Positions 1 through 8,603 of a DNA stretch of 64,000 nt are shown one piece after another. The notes beneath the pieces are model-generated. The model did no database searches and had not been told where the DNA came from. It saw only the letters and a program-made list of their open reading frames with translations. Where the stretch lies: the NCBI RefSeq assembly GCF_009828105.1, contig NZ_WTYQ01000001.1:966073-1030072 (forward strand), given 5' to 3'. The stretch comes from Altericroceibacterium indicum (GTDB lineage Bacteria; Pseudomonadota; Alphaproteobacteria; Sphingomonadales; Sphingomonadaceae). The translations under genes were made by a program, and so were the position numbers. Position 1 is the stretch's first letter, and each line of letters starts with the position of its first letter.

Positions 1-116
1 TAACCGAAATGGAAGACCGCCTCGATATCATCATAGATGATGACGAAGTGGATGGTGAAATGCTTGAAACATATGGTGCCCTGCTGGCTTTCTCCGAAGC
101 CAAGCGCGGCCAATAG
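1..116 (+). CDS. Acyl carrier protein, C-terminal part (exosortase A locus type)
   Basis: The frame starting at base 3 is open from the window edge to a TAG at 114-116 and gives 37 residues, beginning TEMEDRLDI. An acidic helix followed by LETYGALLAF is what the last third of a phosphopantetheine-binding acyl carrier protein looks like. The Ser that carries the phosphopantetheine lies upstream of the window. It is followed 15 bp later by the two exosortase A-associated hydrolases, an order seen in XrtA/PEP-CTERM gene clusters, so it probably serves that locus rather than housekeeping fatty acid synthesis. The family is inferred from this short tail and the context. Confidence 0.6.
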   Translation, partial: TEMEDRLDIIIDDDEVDGEMLETYGALLAFSEAKRGQ

Positions 117-131
117 AGCAGATTTAACGCC

Positions 132-797
132 ATGATTTCTGCTTGGTCAGCGCCGACAGGCGAAGCGGAAATGGTGGCTTATTTTGATCACCAGCGCCTT
201 CACCGCTTGCTGATACTGCCCGCTCTGTTTGATGAAGCCAATAAGATGCGGCATCAAACGCTGGCTGTAATGCGCCACCTTGATCACCGCCAAATAGACA
301 GTTTTCTGCCCGATCTGCCCGGTTGCAACGAAAGCCTCGTACCGTTGGAAGAGCAGTCACTTTCCTTGTGGATCGATGCCGCCAAGGCAGCAGCACAATC
401 TTTCCAGGCAACACATGTATTGGCGATCAGAGGCGGTGCCCTCCTCACTCCCCCTGGCCTTCCGGGTTGGCGCTATGCTCCGGTAAGTGGGAAAAGCATC
501 TTGCGCCAATTGATAAGAAGCCGGACTATCTCCTCAACCGAAGCCGGCCGCCGGGAAAAGAGCGCGTCTCTTTTTGAGCAAGGCAGGAAAGAAGGAATTG
601 AACTTGCAGGCTTTTCCTTAGGCCCATCAATGATTGCGGAGCTTGAGGAAAGCGAAATTCCCCTATCCCCTCGATGGAGGGATATCGAGCAGGCGAGCCT
701 TAATGGACCACCATTGTGGCTGCGGGCAGAACCTGATTTCGCAGCAGATCAGGCGGAGAGACTTGCCGATATCATCGCCCAAGGCCTGAAAGTGTGA
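132..797 (+). CDS. Exosortase A system-associated hydrolase 2-like protein
   Basis: This is a 221-residue alpha/beta-hydrolase-like protein. The opening LLILPALFDEANKMRHQ and the later FLPDLPGCNES match the 'oxyanion strand' and 'strand after helix A' regions of the hydrolase 2 family that accompanies exosortase A. At the place of the usual nucleophile elbow (GxSxG) the protein reads LAIRGGALL (about residue 100), so no Ser is available. A missing Ser also seems to be usual in this subfamily. It overlaps the next gene by 4 bases (GTGA) and is therefore translationally coupled to hydrolase 1. The substrate is unknown. A role in making or exporting the exopolysaccharide tied to PEP-CTERM sorting is inferred from context only. 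Confidence 0.7.
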   Translation: MISAWSAPTGEAEMVAYFDHQRLHRLLILPALFDEANKMRHQTLAVMRHLDHRQIDSFLPDLPGCNESLVPLEEQSLSLWIDAAKAAAQSFQATHVLAIRGGALLTPPGLPGWRYAPVSGKSILRQLIRSRTISSTEAGRREKSASLFEQGRKEGIELAGFSLGPSMIAELEESEIPLSPRWRDIEQASLNGPPLWLRAEPDFAADQAERLADIIAQGLKV

Positions 798-1621
798 GCA
801 GAGAGCACATCACGTTTGACTGCGAGGGTGAAACCCTCACCGGGACGATCGATCACGGCAAGCGCTCAAGCGGTTTGCTGATTGTATCAGGCGGAAATGA
901 GATACGAAGCGGCACTTTTAGCGGGCAAGCGAAATTGACGGCTGAAATAGCTGCTCAAGGGTTTCCTTGCTTCCGTTTTGACCGGCGCGGGGTGGGTGAC
1001 AGCAGCGGCATCAATCGCGGCTTTACGCAAAGCGCTAAGGATATTGCTGCAGCAGTGGCGATATTTCGAGAAAAATGCCCCTCAATAAAACGCCTGGTCG
1101 CATTTGGGAATTGTGACGCTGCGACTGCTCTTGTTCTGTTCGCTCCTCAAGAGTGCGATACTCTCGTCCTCGCGAACCCATGGACGCTGGAAGACGGGCA
1201 GGACGGGTGGCAGCCCATGGCCATCCGTGAGCGCTATGCCAAAAAGCTGCGCAACCCTTCAGAATGGCTCCGTCTTGTAAAAGGCCAAGTGTCACTCAGA
1301 GACTTAACAATAAACCTTTTCAAAGTCTTACAGAAGGACACTCAACCACTTTCTCTAGCGAAAGAGCTGATAGAAAAGCTGCAACGAGAGCCGCGCAAAA
1401 CCTCTATTTTAATTGCGGAGCGCGATCGTACGGGGCAAGCATTCCTCAGCTACTGGACTGGCGGCAACCATAGCTTGAGCATCTGCAACGATGCCAGCCA
1501 TGCTTTTGTAGAACCACATGCCAGGCAGTGGCTGCGGGACAAATTAATCGCCAGCCTTGAGCACGAAGAGGCTCGCCAGTTCGACATGGGTGGACCAACG
1601 GAATTGTCCGACGGGGCGTAA
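794..1621 (+). CDS. Exosortase A system-associated hydrolase 1
   Basis: This is a 275-residue alpha/beta hydrolase starting with GTG at 794, inside the stop of the preceding gene. Visible landmarks are LLIVSGGNEIRSG near residue 30, the strand-turn FRFDRRGVGDSSG near 80, and the nucleophile-elbow position FGNCDAATAL near 110, where the family carries G-x-C-D-A instead of GxSxG. A late His (NDASHAF) could complete a Cys/Asp/His-type triad. The length fits the family (about 270 residues). The 3' end overlaps the convergent methyltransferase gene by 78 bp. A function inside the XrtA/PEP-CTERM export system is known only by association, and the reaction is unknown. Confidence 0.82.
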   Translation: MSREHITFDCEGETLTGTIDHGKRSSGLLIVSGGNEIRSGTFSGQAKLTAEIAAQGFPCFRFDRRGVGDSSGINRGFTQSAKDIAAAVAIFREKCPSIKRLVAFGNCDAATALVLFAPQECDTLVLANPWTLEDGQDGWQPMAIRERYAKKLRNPSEWLRLVKGQVSLRDLTINLFKVLQKDTQPLSLAKELIEKLQREPRKTSILIAERDRTGQAFLSYWTGGNHSLSICNDASHAFVEPHARQWLRDKLIASLEHEEARQFDMGGPTELSDGA

Positions 1622-2752
1622 TTCCTGTAAGATATAACCCGCTTCGATTAAGGCTTTGGAATCACGCGCCCAGCTTGAGGGGTTGCAACTAATATAAACG
1701 ATCCGTTTCACACCGCTTGTGGCAAGCTGAGCTACCTGCTCACGTGCGCCTGCACGCGGTGGATCGAGCACCACACCATCAAAGCGTGAAAAGTCTTCAG
1801 ATCTCAGCGGGTTGCGAAAAAGATCGCGATGGAAGCTCTTGATTGGCTTAAGATTGCGCCCCGCCCCCTGCTGACAGGCAAGATGCGCATCACGGGCAGC
1901 TTCTGCGGCCAGCACTCTTGCCGGATCAGCCAAAACAAACGCAAATGTGCCGAGACCAGAAAAAAGATCCGCAATCGTTCTTGCCTCAGCCAGCCATTCC
2001 TTAGCCGCCGCGCCAAGTGCATTTTCACCGTCAACTGTCGCCTGGAGAAAAGAGCCTGATGGGTAAGGAACCGGCGCCCCTCCTAAAGTAACTGTGATGG
2101 GATCAGGCTCCCACAAGGTTTCAGGCCCATAGCCCTGATCCAATGTCAGGCGGGCGAGACCGTGATCACGGCAGAAATCGAGCATGGCCTCAGTCTGCTC
2201 CAGCCCTTCCAATGTCAGCCCTTTGATCGCACAATCAACGCCCTGATCAGTCAGCACCAATTCGATATCGAGCGCATATTTGCCCTTCCGCCGCGCAAGG
2301 AGCGCGCGCAAAGGAGCGATCAGCGCGAACAGTTCAGGCACCAGAACATGGCATTCGCGCAGGTCCACCAGCTTGTGCGAACCCGCCTCGCTAAACCCGA
2401 TCACCGGCCTTCCGCCGCCATTCATGGCTCGCAGATTTGCGCGGCGGCGACTCATTGGTGGTGAAAGGTGCACATCGCCGACATTTTCAGCCTCCAGGCC
2501 CTGTCCGCTGGCCGCGTGGACAACCCGGTCATAAACGAATTGGGACAGGGCCTCTTCGTTCAAATGCTGCAACTGGCATCCGCCGCAACGGCTAAAATGG
2601 CGGCATGGTGGCACTGCATGATGCGGCCCCGGCTCGATAGAACCATCAGGCAAAATGCGGTCACCCGGCGCTGCCATAGAAATATGGCGGCCGCTTTCAG
2701 TAACACCATCGCCTTTAGCAGCGACGCGTTGAATTGTTTCTATTGTGCTCAC
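1544..2752 (-). CDS. 23S rRNA (uracil-5-)-methyltransferase, RlmD/RumA family
   Basis: A 402-residue SAM-dependent RNA m5U methyltransferase. Three Cys of the [4Fe-4S] site lie at about residues 50, 56 and 59 (CRHFSRCGGC). The methyltransferase core shows ADLFSGLGTFAF, DPPRAGA, and the catalytic motif ISCNPSSWARD near the C-terminus, ending in the typical STHVELASLF. The start is placed at the GTG at 2752, which overlaps the stop of the NAD(P)HX repair gene as GTGA. An in-frame ATG 126 bp upstream lies inside that gene and would add an unrelated N-terminus. The N-terminal TRAM-like region is short. The likely target is a 23S rRNA uridine (U1939 or U747 in E. coli numbering), which cannot be decided here. 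Confidence 0.85.
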   Translation of the reverse strand: MSTIETIQRVAAKGDGVTESGRHISMAAPGDRILPDGSIEPGPHHAVPPCRHFSRCGGCQLQHLNEEALSQFVYDRVVHAASGQGLEAENVGDVHLSPPMSRRRANLRAMNGGGRPVIGFSEAGSHKLVDLRECHVLVPELFALIAPLRALLARRKGKYALDIELVLTDQGVDCAIKGLTLEGLEQTEAMLDFCRDHGLARLTLDQGYGPETLWEPDPITVTLGGAPVPYPSGSFLQATVDGENALGAAAKEWLAEARTIADLFSGLGTFAFVLADPARVLAAEAARDAHLACQQGAGRNLKPIKSFHRDLFRNPLRSEDFSRFDGVVLDPPRAGAREQVAQLATSGVKRIVYISCNPSSWARDSKALIEAGYILQELRPVGQFRWSTHVELASLFVLKAGD

Positions 2753-4140
2753 AGGCAGGCGGCGTAGGCGTTGCGGATGGCTGGCACAAGCTCCCCTGCA
2801 GTGAAAACTGCGCCAGCCTGCCTGGCCGCTTCCCCATGGAGCCATACGCCCTGACAGGCAGCATCCATCGCACTGCATCCTGTTGCCAGGCGGCTGGCGA
2901 TAATGCCAGCGAGCACATCCCCCGTTCCGGCCACAGAAAGCCAGCTTGGCGCAGGAGGAGAGACTGCGACACGGCCGTCTGGCGCTGCTACAATCGTATC
3001 TGGCCCCTTGGCTACAATGACTGCACTGCTCTTTTGGGCAAGGTGCTGCAATCGCTCCAATCGGTCACCGTCAGGCGTTTCAAAGCTCCTGAAAAGGCGA
3101 TCGAGTTCGCCAGCGTGAGGCGTCAAGATGAGCGGTGCTGTGCGGCTGTCGACCATCTCCGTTCGAAGAAGAACCAGCGCATCTGCGTCACATAATGTCG
3201 GCAAGTTGCGCGCCAGTGTAGCAATCAAGCGGTTGCGGCTGCGTCCATTACGCCCCAGGCCCGGACCGATAGCAAGAGCCGACAGACGGTGATCATCCAG
3301 CGCTTCATCAAGATCATCTCGCTCCACCACCAATTCAGCCGGCATGGATACCGGCAAATCGCTGGCAAGAAGCTTCACATAGCCAGCCCCTCCATGCATG
3401 GCAGCGCGCGCCGCCAACACACCAGCACCGGGCATCATGCCGCCGACAACTGCAAGCAAACCTCTGCTATATTTATGCGCATCGCGCGGTGGAGCGGAGA
3501 GTTCTGGCTTTGGAAAAAGGCGAGCAACATGATCCGGATCGTTAATGCCGATCCGTACCAATTCACGGCGCCCCATCATGTCCATCGCAGGCATCAGCCA
3601 ATGCGCACATTTCCATGCGCCCAGTGCTATCGTGCAATCATATGATGGCAAGTTCGGATCAAGCGGCGCCGCATGATCGCTTTCGACACCGCTCGGCACA
3701 TCAATAGCGACGCTCAGCCTGTGTTTGGATGAAAGCTGGCGAAGCTGTTCTGCCAATTTGCTGCCAAGCGGACGGGTTAAACCGCTTCCAAACAGGCAAT
3801 CGACAAACACTTCCCCCGTGGCATCATCCGTAAAGGAGCCACCATATTCGGACCGTGCCTTCTTTGCAGCTTCGGTAGAAGGTTCAAATGCCGCGATGAC
3901 ATTCACCGGCACACCGCGCAGACGCAGGCTTTCAGCGATGACATAGCCATCACCGCCATTATTGCCCGGCCCTGTCAGCACTGTCACAGAACGACCAGCG
4001 CAAATCCGCCAGATCACATCAGCAGCGCCTTCGCCTGCACGCTGCATCAAGGTCCAGACCGTTTCACCGGCATCGATTAAAGCCTGTTCCGCTGCCCGCA
4101 TCTGGGCGACGGTGAGAATTGGGTCAGCTGGCCGGTGCAT
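2749..4140 (-). CDS. nnr: Bifunctional NAD(P)H-hydrate repair enzyme (epimerase + ADP-dependent dehydratase)
   Basis: 463 residues in two domains. The N-terminal half (about 1-210) is the NAD(P)HX epimerase, with the phosphate loop GPGNNGGDGYV near residue 58. The C-terminal half is the dehydratase, with GGMMPGAGVLAARAA, AIGPGLGR, the LTPHAGELDRLF motif and the nucleotide-binding VAGTGDVLAGIIA. Together they repair hydrated NADH and NADPH. The gene starts 17 bp inside the preceding lipoprotein gene and its stop overlaps the methyltransferase GTG, so the three form one leftward transcription unit. Confidence 0.93.
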   Translation of the reverse strand: MHRPADPILTVAQMRAAEQALIDAGETVWTLMQRAGEGAADVIWRICAGRSVTVLTGPGNNGGDGYVIAESLRLRGVPVNVIAAFEPSTEAAKKARSEYGGSFTDDATGEVFVDCLFGSGLTRPLGSKLAEQLRQLSSKHRLSVAIDVPSGVESDHAAPLDPNLPSYDCTIALGAWKCAHWLMPAMDMMGRRELVRIGINDPDHVARLFPKPELSAPPRDAHKYSRGLLAVVGGMMPGAGVLAARAAMHGGAGYVKLLASDLPVSMPAELVVERDDLDEALDDHRLSALAIGPGLGRNGRSRNRLIATLARNLPTLCDADALVLLRTEMVDSRTAPLILTPHAGELDRLFRSFETPDGDRLERLQHLAQKSSAVIVAKGPDTIVAAPDGRVAVSPPAPSWLSVAGTGDVLAGIIASRLATGCSAMDAACQGVWLHGEAARQAGAVFTAGELVPAIRNAYAACL

Positions 4141-4486
4141 GATTTTCTATCTTTGCAGGAAAGAGATAGCGGTCTTCATCTATAGTCACTTCTATGCTGT
4201 CACCAACGACCTGCGTTGTTGCGATACCGGCTCCATCTGCAGCTGAAATGCCAGTGCCATCATCGAGTACATAGAAGCGCCGGAAGCCACCATCGGGTTG
4301 ATATACCGTTAGTGTCAGAACACCATCAACCAACGTACGTTCCACTTTGCAAACCTTGGTGAAATCCGTTGCACCATCCACAGCGCAGGCCAGTGGTTCA
4401 CCATGAATTTCGCTTTGCGGGCTACCTGAGCAGGCCGTGAGCAGAAGCAGTGGAACGCTATAGAAGAATATCCGCATAGAGGTCAT
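4124..4486 (-). CDS. Small hypothetical lipoprotein
   Basis: A 120-residue protein with a lipoprotein signal: charged start (MTSMR), a hydrophobic run, then the lipobox LLTAC with Cys near residue 19. The mature part is acidic and contains two further Cys (CAVDG..., VCKVE) that could pair, and a beta-rich stretch (VLTLTVYQPDGGFRRFYVLDDG). No family was recognised. It overlaps the start of nnr by 17 bp. An alternative start at the second Met (4477) would keep the signal intact. Confidence 0.7.
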   Translation of the reverse strand: MTSMRIFFYSVPLLLLTACSGSPQSEIHGEPLACAVDGATDFTKVCKVERTLVDGVLTLTVYQPDGGFRRFYVLDDGTGISAADGAGIATTQVVGDSIEVTIDEDRYLFPAKIENHAPAS

Positions 4487-4546
4487 GTCCGCGATGAAAC
4501 GCCATTTCAGGCAGATTGGTTAAGCACAATCTACTGCGGACTGCAC

Positions 4547-5266
4547 TTAGTCCAGCGCCAGTGCAACCCTATTGGCAATATCGTGGATCAGTGCCGCCCA
4601 TTTGGCCTGCCCCGCTTCATCGGCAATCAAATCATTGCGAATTTCAATCGCGATGTACGGGGTTCCCTGCGCTTCGGCATGGCGGTTCATCGTCGCGTTG
4701 AGCAATTTGCCTGAATAGGGCTCATTATCGCCAGTGATATAACCCTCTTCACGAAATAAGCGGATCGCGTGGCGCGCAGCACGGTCATCCTCATTATAGA
4801 GAATACCCACTTCCCATGGGCGTTCTTCCTGCTTGCTTTCCAATTCCGCTGTAAAGCTGTGAATAGACAGGATCAGCTTGGGCGGAGCGCTGGCAATCCA
4901 GCGCGAAAATGCTTCGTGATAGGGGTGGTAGAAACGCTGAATACGTGCGTCATGATCCGCCGCGAGATTACCAGAGATCTGATGCCCGTCGCTGGTTTCG
5001 GGAATGAGGCCTGGTGAATCCACTTCCCGGTGAAGGTCAATCACCAGCCTGCTCAGCGTTGCATGATGAACCGGAATACCATGAGAGGTGGCAAGCCGTT
5101 CCACCACGCCCAGTGTTCCGATATCAACAGCGATATGCTTACCTAACACTTCTGGGCTGACACCCAGATCGATATCATTGGGGACAGCGTTGGAAGCGTG
5201 ATCGCAGATGGCAACAATTCCACCTTGAGCGGGCATTCCAACCTGTTTGTAGGGCAAACCGCTCAT
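4547..5266 (-). CDS. N-formylglutamate amidohydrolase family protein
   Basis: A 239-residue member of the N-formylglutamate amidohydrolase family (the COG3931-like branch). Near the N-terminus it has IVAICDHASNAVP and VDIGTLGVVERLA, followed by LSRLVIDLHRE with the metal/substrate residues of the family, and later LILSIHSFTAE and ETSDGHQISGN. ATG at 5266 is preferred because it overlaps the ispE stop as ATGA; an ATG 27 bp further upstream is possible. Members cleave N-formyl amino acids or related amides. There is no histidine-degradation gene beside it, so the true substrate is open. Confidence 0.82.
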   Translation of the reverse strand: MSGLPYKQVGMPAQGGIVAICDHASNAVPNDIDLGVSPEVLGKHIAVDIGTLGVVERLATSHGIPVHHATLSRLVIDLHREVDSPGLIPETSDGHQISGNLAADHDARIQRFYHPYHEAFSRWIASAPPKLILSIHSFTAELESKQEERPWEVGILYNEDDRAARHAIRLFREEGYITGDNEPYSGKLLNATMNRHAEAQGTPYIAIEIRNDLIADEAGQAKWAALIHDIANRVALALD

Positions 5267-6075
5267 CTTAATTTTCCACTCATTTGCCACCAATCGCTAT
5301 GCTGTGACGCACACCTGCGCGCTGCTGCCTGTAATGTTTCATCGTTGGAATAGAGCGCAAAGCAGGTCGCGCCCGATCCACTCATTCGAACGAGATCAGC
5401 GTCAGTTTCTCGCAAAAAGACGAGCACATCAGCAATTTCAGGGCAAAGCGAAATGGCCGGCGCTTCCAAATCATTGCGGCCATGTTTCGCAATCTGCGAA
5501 GGGTGCCCCTCTGGCATCGGGCCACGATCCAGACCATCCCATGCCGCGAATACAGGGCCAGTGGCGAGCGGAACGCGCGGGTTCACCAACAAGACTGAAG
5601 TGCCCGCCAAATCATTCTCGATGGCCAGCAATTCTGTACCCGTGCCACGGCCAATACAAGCACGGCTCTCAACGCAGGCCGGAACATCTGCCCCAAGGCG
5701 CGCCGCACGTTCAAGCCAATCATCAGGCAAGCCATGCATGTCTCGGATGAAGCGGAAAACCGCCCCTGCATCGGCAGAGCCACCGCCCAGGCCAGCCGCA
5801 ACTGGCAGGCGCTTTTCCAATTCTATGGAAAGACCTTCACTGCGTGGCAATTGGCCCAAGGCCTTGGCCACGATATTATCGAACGGGTTGTTCAAGGCGG
5901 CCAAGAACTCGCCATGCACCGTCACCCGATCTTCACTGGAATAAGCGGCTGAGAGGTGATCGCCATTATCCACAAAAGCAAACAGCGTTTCCAGCTCATG
6001 ATAACCGTCCTCGCGCCGCTTACGAATATGCAGCGCAAGGTTGATTTTGGCATAAGCCGTTTCATTCATAGCCAT
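5263..6075 (-). CDS. ispE: 4-diphosphocytidyl-2-C-methyl-D-erythritol kinase
   Basis: A GHMP kinase of the non-mevalonate isoprenoid pathway that phosphorylates the 2-hydroxyl of CDP-methylerythritol. It opens with the family signature AYAKINLALHI. The ATP-binding loop is PVAAGLGGGSADAG near residue 87, and the C-terminal GHMP motif is VRMSGSGATCFAL. Two ATG codons are possible, 6075 (MAMNETAY) and 6069. The frame also extends to a TTG at 6108 directly after the upstream stop, which is less likely. The 270-residue length fits. It is coupled downstream to the formylglutamate amidohydrolase gene by ATGA. Confidence 0.93.
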   Translation of the reverse strand: MAMNETAYAKINLALHIRKRREDGYHELETLFAFVDNGDHLSAAYSSEDRVTVHGEFLAALNNPFDNIVAKALGQLPRSEGLSIELEKRLPVAAGLGGGSADAGAVFRFIRDMHGLPDDWLERAARLGADVPACVESRACIGRGTGTELLAIENDLAGTSVLLVNPRVPLATGPVFAAWDGLDRGPMPEGHPSQIAKHGRNDLEAPAISLCPEIADVLVFLRETDADLVRMSGSGATCFALYSNDETLQAAARRCASQHSDWWQMSGKLR

Positions 6076-6108
6076 TACGAGGCGATCTTCATTCTCTGAT
6101 GTTGGCAA

Positions 6109-7752
6109 TCACATATTGGGATAGTTAGGCCCGCCGCCACCTTCCGGCGTCACCCATTCGATATTCTGGGTCGGGTCCTTAATATCGCAGGTCTTGCAGT
6201 GGACACAATTTTGAGCGTTGATGACCAATTGCTCAACACCCTCCTTCTCCACAAATTCATAAACTCCCGCAGGGCAATAACGTGCTTCTGGCCCGGCATA
6301 GAGCGGCAGGTTGATGCGTTCAGGGACGGTGGGGTCTTTCAACACCAGATGACAGGGCTGATCTTCTTCATGGTTGGTACCTGAAAGGAAGACCGAGGAA
6401 AGCCGGTCAAAACTGATGACGCCATCAGGTTTGGGGTACTCAATTTTCTTGTAGAGATCGGCACGGCCCGTCTTCTGCGCGTCCCGTTCATGCTTCATCG
6501 TGTATGGCAGCCCAATCTTGCATGTCCGCATCCACATATCCGCGCCTGCCATAACAGTGCCGAGTGCCCCGCCAAATTTCGAAACCAGCGGCTGAACATT
6601 GCGCACCTTCGATAATTCATCAGCAATCCAGCTAGACCGCAGGGCACTATCATATTCGTCCAGCGCATCCTTTTCACGGCCACCAGCAATGGCCGCCACA
6701 GCAGCTTCTGCCGCTAGCATACCGCTCTTCATGGCCGTATGGGTGCCTTTGATCCGCGGGACATTTACAAAGCCCGCTGAACAGCCAATCAAAGCCCCAC
6801 CCGTAAAGGCAAGCTTGGGAACAGACTGCCAGCCGCCCTCATTAATCGCTCGCGCACCGTAGGAAACGCGCTTTCCACCTTCGAGCACCTGCTTGATGTC
6901 GGGGTGATGCTTCCAGCGCTGAAATTCTTCAAATGGGAACACATAAGGGTTTGCGTAATCCAGCGCCGTCACAAAGCCCAAAGCCACTTGCCCATTGGCT
7001 TGATGGTAAAGGAAGCCTCCGCCCCAGCTATCGCTTTCGGACAATGGCCATCCTTGCGTGTGAATAACCCGGCCTGGAACATGTTTGGCAGGATCAATGT
7101 CCCACAATTCCTTGATACCAAGGCCATAAACCTGTGGCTGACAATCCGCCTCAAGGTCGAAATGGGCTTTCATGCGCTTGGTCAAATGGCCCCGCGCACC
7201 TTCGGCGAAGAAGGTATATTTCGCGTGAAGCTCCATCCCCGGCTGATAATCATCCTTGTGCGAACCATCTGCGGCAACGCCCATGTCTTGCGTCGCCACA
7301 CCCATAACCGCACCGTTTTCATCAAACAGCACTTCGGACGCTGGAAAGCCGGGAAATATCTCGACTCCCAATTCTTCCGCTTTTTCGCCCAGCCAGCGGC
7401 ACAGGCTACCGAGCGACCCCGTATAATTGCCCTTGTTGGACATGAAAGGCGGAAGAACTGCATGAGGAACGGCAAATTTACCGGTTCTGGAAAGTGTCCA
7501 GTGACAATTTTCCGTCACCGGCACTTCGGCCATTGGGCAATCCTGCTCGCGCCAGTCAGGCAGCAATTCATCGAGTGAGCGTGGATCGACCACAGCGCCG
7601 GAAAGAATATGCGCGCCGATTTCTGAACCTTTTTCCAGCACACAGACATCAAGCTCTTCATTCAACTGCTTGAGACGAATGGCAGCGGCAAGACCGGCAG
7701 GGCCGGCACCGACAACCACCACATCATACGGCATGGATTCGCGTTCGCTCAC
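6109..7752 (-). CDS. Electron transfer flavoprotein-ubiquinone oxidoreductase
   Basis: 547 residues. The N-terminal dinucleotide fold is VVVVGAGPAGLAAAIRL, binding FAD. A long middle region carries the quinone-site and membrane-associated segments of the family. The C-terminal ferredoxin-like part has NCVHCKTCDIKDPTQNI plus an earlier YCPAGVYE, giving the four Cys of the [4Fe-4S] cluster. It passes electrons from ETF (acyl-CoA and amino-acid oxidation) to ubiquinone at the inner membrane. The GTG at 7752 is chosen because GGGGA lies 6-7 bases upstream and the length then matches the family; a 96-bp N-terminal extension would have no counterpart. Confidence 0.94.
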   Translation of the reverse strand: MSERESMPYDVVVVGAGPAGLAAAIRLKQLNEELDVCVLEKGSEIGAHILSGAVVDPRSLDELLPDWREQDCPMAEVPVTENCHWTLSRTGKFAVPHAVLPPFMSNKGNYTGSLGSLCRWLGEKAEELGVEIFPGFPASEVLFDENGAVMGVATQDMGVAADGSHKDDYQPGMELHAKYTFFAEGARGHLTKRMKAHFDLEADCQPQVYGLGIKELWDIDPAKHVPGRVIHTQGWPLSESDSWGGGFLYHQANGQVALGFVTALDYANPYVFPFEEFQRWKHHPDIKQVLEGGKRVSYGARAINEGGWQSVPKLAFTGGALIGCSAGFVNVPRIKGTHTAMKSGMLAAEAAVAAIAGGREKDALDEYDSALRSSWIADELSKVRNVQPLVSKFGGALGTVMAGADMWMRTCKIGLPYTMKHERDAQKTGRADLYKKIEYPKPDGVISFDRLSSVFLSGTNHEEDQPCHLVLKDPTVPERINLPLYAGPEARYCPAGVYEFVEKEGVEQLVINAQNCVHCKTCDIKDPTQNIEWVTPEGGGGPNYPNM

Positions 7753-7832
7753 AACTAGTCCCCGTTGAAATTCATATATCTTCTCTTGGGCCTTGATCGC
7801 AGAGGCTTGGCAGGTCAAGGCTTGGTACAGCA

Positions 7833-8603
7833 ATGACCCAAAAACCAAGCCCCTCTTTGTATGATCAATTCTTAGCTGCTCAGGAATGGTGGCAGCAATC
7901 CGGCGTCAGCGAGGATTTCACCGAAACCCCGCAAGGCTGGCTGGCTGATACGAGTGCAAAGGAAGATGCAGCCGCAGCGCGTGCACGCGCTGCGAAAGAG
8001 GCGATAGCTGCTGCGGCAAAACGCAAACCTGACCTTCCCCGCCCCGGTGGAGACAAGGACCAATGGCCAGAAACACTCGAAGCATTCCCAAAATGGTGGC
8101 TAACCGAATCATCGCTTGATGAAGGGGGGAGCTATCCAAGGGTTGCTCCGCGCGGAAAACACGGCGCCAGCCTGATGATCGTCGTGCCCGAACCAGAAAT
8201 CGATGACAGGGATATTTTGCTGGCCGGCCCCCATGGCACTCTGATCGCAAATTTCATGCGCTCTGCTGGCCTGAACGACGAAAACACCTATCTTGCATCA
8301 GCTCTTCCCCGCCATACACCACTTGCTGATTGGGCAAGCCTGAACAAGGCCGGCATGGGAGATGTTCTACGCCATCACATCAATCTGGTTGAACCCCAGC
8401 GGGTTCTTTTACTCGGCAGTAACATCTTATCGTTACTAGGACACGTCACAACGCAAGGCACTGCACGTTTTGCCAAAACTGTCCTTCAAGGCATTGAAGC
8501 GCCAGCACTTGCGGGTATCGATCCGGGAATGTTGTTAAGACGCCCCCGGAGACAGGGCAATCTGTGGCAGTGTTGGCTCGATTGGACGGAGGGCGAAACA
8601 TGA
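7833..8603 (+). CDS. Uracil-DNA glycosylase superfamily protein, divergent
   Basis: 256 residues. An Ala/Lys-rich N-terminal helix (about 45-75) precedes a fold resembling the family 4/5 UDG domain: LMIVVPEPEIDDR in place of the usual GEAPG strand, then LLAGPHGTLIANFMRSAGL, NTYLASALPRHTP, VLRHHINLVEPQRVLLLGSNIL. The Cys ligands of the [4Fe-4S] cluster typical of family 4 UDGs are absent, and the GEAPG..D active-site loop is degenerate, so catalytic activity on uracil is doubtful. It is divergent from the ETF oxidoreductase gene (80-bp spacer) and overlaps the transglycosylase gene by ATGA. Confidence 0.62.
   Translation: MTQKPSPSLYDQFLAAQEWWQQSGVSEDFTETPQGWLADTSAKEDAAAARARAAKEAIAAAAKRKPDLPRPGGDKDQWPETLEAFPKWWLTESSLDEGGSYPRVAPRGKHGASLMIVVPEPEIDDRDILLAGPHGTLIANFMRSAGLNDENTYLASALPRHTPLADWASLNKAGMGDVLRHHINLVEPQRVLLLGSNILSLLGHVTTQGTARFAKTVLQGIEAPALAGIDPGMLLRRPRRQGNLWQCWLDWTEGET

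Noticed and set aside
6904..7578. 224-codon + strand frame
   Set aside because: Antisense to the ETF-ubiquinone oxidoreductase gene, with no ribosome site and no motif.
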